Source: a bacterium (GTDB lineage: Bacteria > Hydrothermota > UBA3072 > JAPDKE01). Taken from it: 64,000 nt of DNA. Within the stretch, counting starts at the first letter, position 1. Each line of letters starts with the position of its first letter. Location: contig JAPDKE010000036.1 of assembly GCA_029258725.1 (NCBI GenBank), positions 1-64,000 on the forward strand, written 5' to 3'. This document shows positions 63,164 to 64,000 of this stretch, piece by piece. Both the position numbers and the translations under genes were made by a program. The notes beneath the pieces were generated by a model. The model had not been told where the DNA came from. It worked only from the letters and a program-made list of their open reading frames with translations, and made no database searches.

Positions 63164-64000
63164 ATGGCAAAGGAAAGGGTATTGCTGGTTGGACTCCTGA
63201 GAAGAAAGGGAAGGGAAGAGAAGTTACACTCCCTTGAAGAACTTGCTTCCCTTGTTAAGACGGCAGGGGGGGAGGTGGTGGAGACCATTGTCCAGAAAAG
63301 GGATAGACCAGACCCTGCATATTTTATTGGAAAGGGAAAGGCAGAGGAGATAAAAGAACTTGTGGAGAAACACGAAATAGATACGGTTGTGTTTGATGAC
63401 CCCCTCACCCCTGCCCAGGTAAGGAACCTGGAAAAACTCATTGGTGTGAAGATAATAGACAGAAGGGATGTAATCCTTGACATATTTGCACAGCATGCAA
63501 AAACAAGGACCGCAAAGATAGAGGTTGAACTTGCACAGTTAAAGTTCAAACTCCCGAGAATATATGGAAGGGGGGAGGAACTCTCAAGGCTTGGAGGAGG
63601 AATAGGGACGAGGGGACCCGGAGAGAAGAAACTTGAGGTTGACAGAAGAAGGATAAAGGAAAGGATAAAGAAGTTAACCGGGGAACTCAAAAGGATAGAG
63701 AAAAGCAGGGAGATTCAGAGGAAGAGAAGAAAGGGACTGTTCAGGGTTGCCCTTGTTGGATACACAAACGCTGGAAAGTCCACACTTATGAATGCACTAT
63801 CTCATGCCGATGTTTACGTTGATGACAAACTCTTTGCAACCCTTGACCCGACAACGAGACTCGTTGTTCTCCCAACAGGGGAGAAATTCCTGGTTACAGA
63901 TACCGTTGGATTCATAAGGAACATCCCTCCCCAGCTTGTTGCCTCATTCCATGCAACCCTTGAGGAGGCAGTTGAGGCAGACCTGAGACTCTGGGTGGTT
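63164..64000 (+). CDS. hflX: GTPase HflX (3' end beyond window)
   Basis: 279 codons, open to the right edge. Ribosome-splitting stress GTPase. N-terminal domain: AYFIGKGKAEEIKELV, VFDDPLTPAQVRNLEKL, VILDIFAQHAKTRTAKIEVELAQLKFKLPRI, the GGGIGTRGPGEKKLEVDRRRI linker, then the G domain with P-loop VALVGYTNAGKSTLMN, ATLDPTTR and VTDTVGFIRNIPPQLVASF. A competing ATG at 63159 is out of frame. The downstream half of the G domain and the C-terminus are missing. Confidence 0.96.
   Translation, partial: MAKERVLLVGLLRRKGREEKLHSLEELASLVKTAGGEVVETIVQKRDRPDPAYFIGKGKAEEIKELVEKHEIDTVVFDDPLTPAQVRNLEKLIGVKIIDRRDVILDIFAQHAKTRTAKIEVELAQLKFKLPRIYGRGEELSRLGGGIGTRGPGEKKLEVDRRRIKERIKKLTGELKRIEKSREIQRKRRKGLFRVALVGYTNAGKSTLMNALSHADVYVDDKLFATLDPTTRLVVLPTGEKFLVTDTVGFIRNIPPQLVASFHATLEEAVEADLRLWVV

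Overview
The window is compact bacterial DNA of moderate GC with very short gene gaps, many ATGA stop/start overlaps and several overlapping convergent 3' ends. It shows Gram-negative traits: a heptosyltransferase-like enzyme, PBP1C paired with an alpha-2-macroglobulin, and type IV pilus motors. At least five exported proteins carry a C-terminal domain of the type IX secretion (Por) type-A kind (pattern YDIxGR ... GxYFYRLEAG ... GKIxxVR), including a gingipain-like C25 peptidase. A Pyrococcus-type Asp-ligated ferredoxin and M42 peptidases hint at an anaerobic, possibly thermophilic lifestyle. My inference is an uncultured lineage of the FCB superphylum (WOR-3/Stahlbacteria or Hydrothermae-like). 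This rests on gene content only.

Layout. 1-3610 (minus): two exported proteins behind a sigma-70-type promoter and a leader able to form competing structures at the ribosome binding site. 3632-12902 (minus): one long overlapping operon, parA-parB-M42-nadE-M42-M42-M23-bactofilin-rph-sugar-binding lipoprotein-exported CBM-like protein. 12935-20465 (minus): alpha-2-macroglobulin and pbpC. 20583-31531 (plus): two pilB-type ATPases, pilT, pilC, a PilS/PilR-like two-component pair, M17 aminopeptidase and a DUF401 membrane protein. 31602-34317: C25 peptidase gene behind a sigma-54-like promoter. 34357-37930: rho, rpmE, purC and an exported protein of the family often mislabelled asparagine synthetase B. 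37927-38118 (minus): ferredoxin. 38237-42074: tRNA-Thr(CGT) and a heterodimeric ABC exporter. 42064-45756 (minus): three glycosyltransferases and truA. 45812-50391: nikR, an extended PCMT, eno, a DivIC/FtsB-like protein and a PQQ-type propeller protein. 50424-51758 (minus): polytopic glycosyltransferase. 52066-54183: ptsN, rimO and an SLH-like lipoprotein. 54184-56249 (minus): two radical SAM proteins. 56353-63036: three large exported proteins (LVIVD propeller, beta-helix, duplicated-domain protein). 63164-64000: hflX, cut by the right edge.

Promoters are easy to read: TTGACA-like, a 16-17 nt spacer, TATAAT-like. At eight operon heads the start codon lies only 4-11 nt beyond the -10 box with no Shine-Dalgarno sequence, so leaderless (or nearly leaderless) translation of these mostly cytosolic genes is the simplest reading. 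Exported-protein genes at operon heads have leaders with strong GGAGG sites.

No CRISPR array, insertion sequence, prophage or defence system was recognised. The most notable candidates are the leader RNA at 3374-3445, the leaderless promoter pattern, the sigma-54-like site before the C25 peptidase, the lost start codon at 4540, the triple-M42/nadE cluster, the divergent nikR/glycosyltransferase control region, and the paired radical SAM genes.
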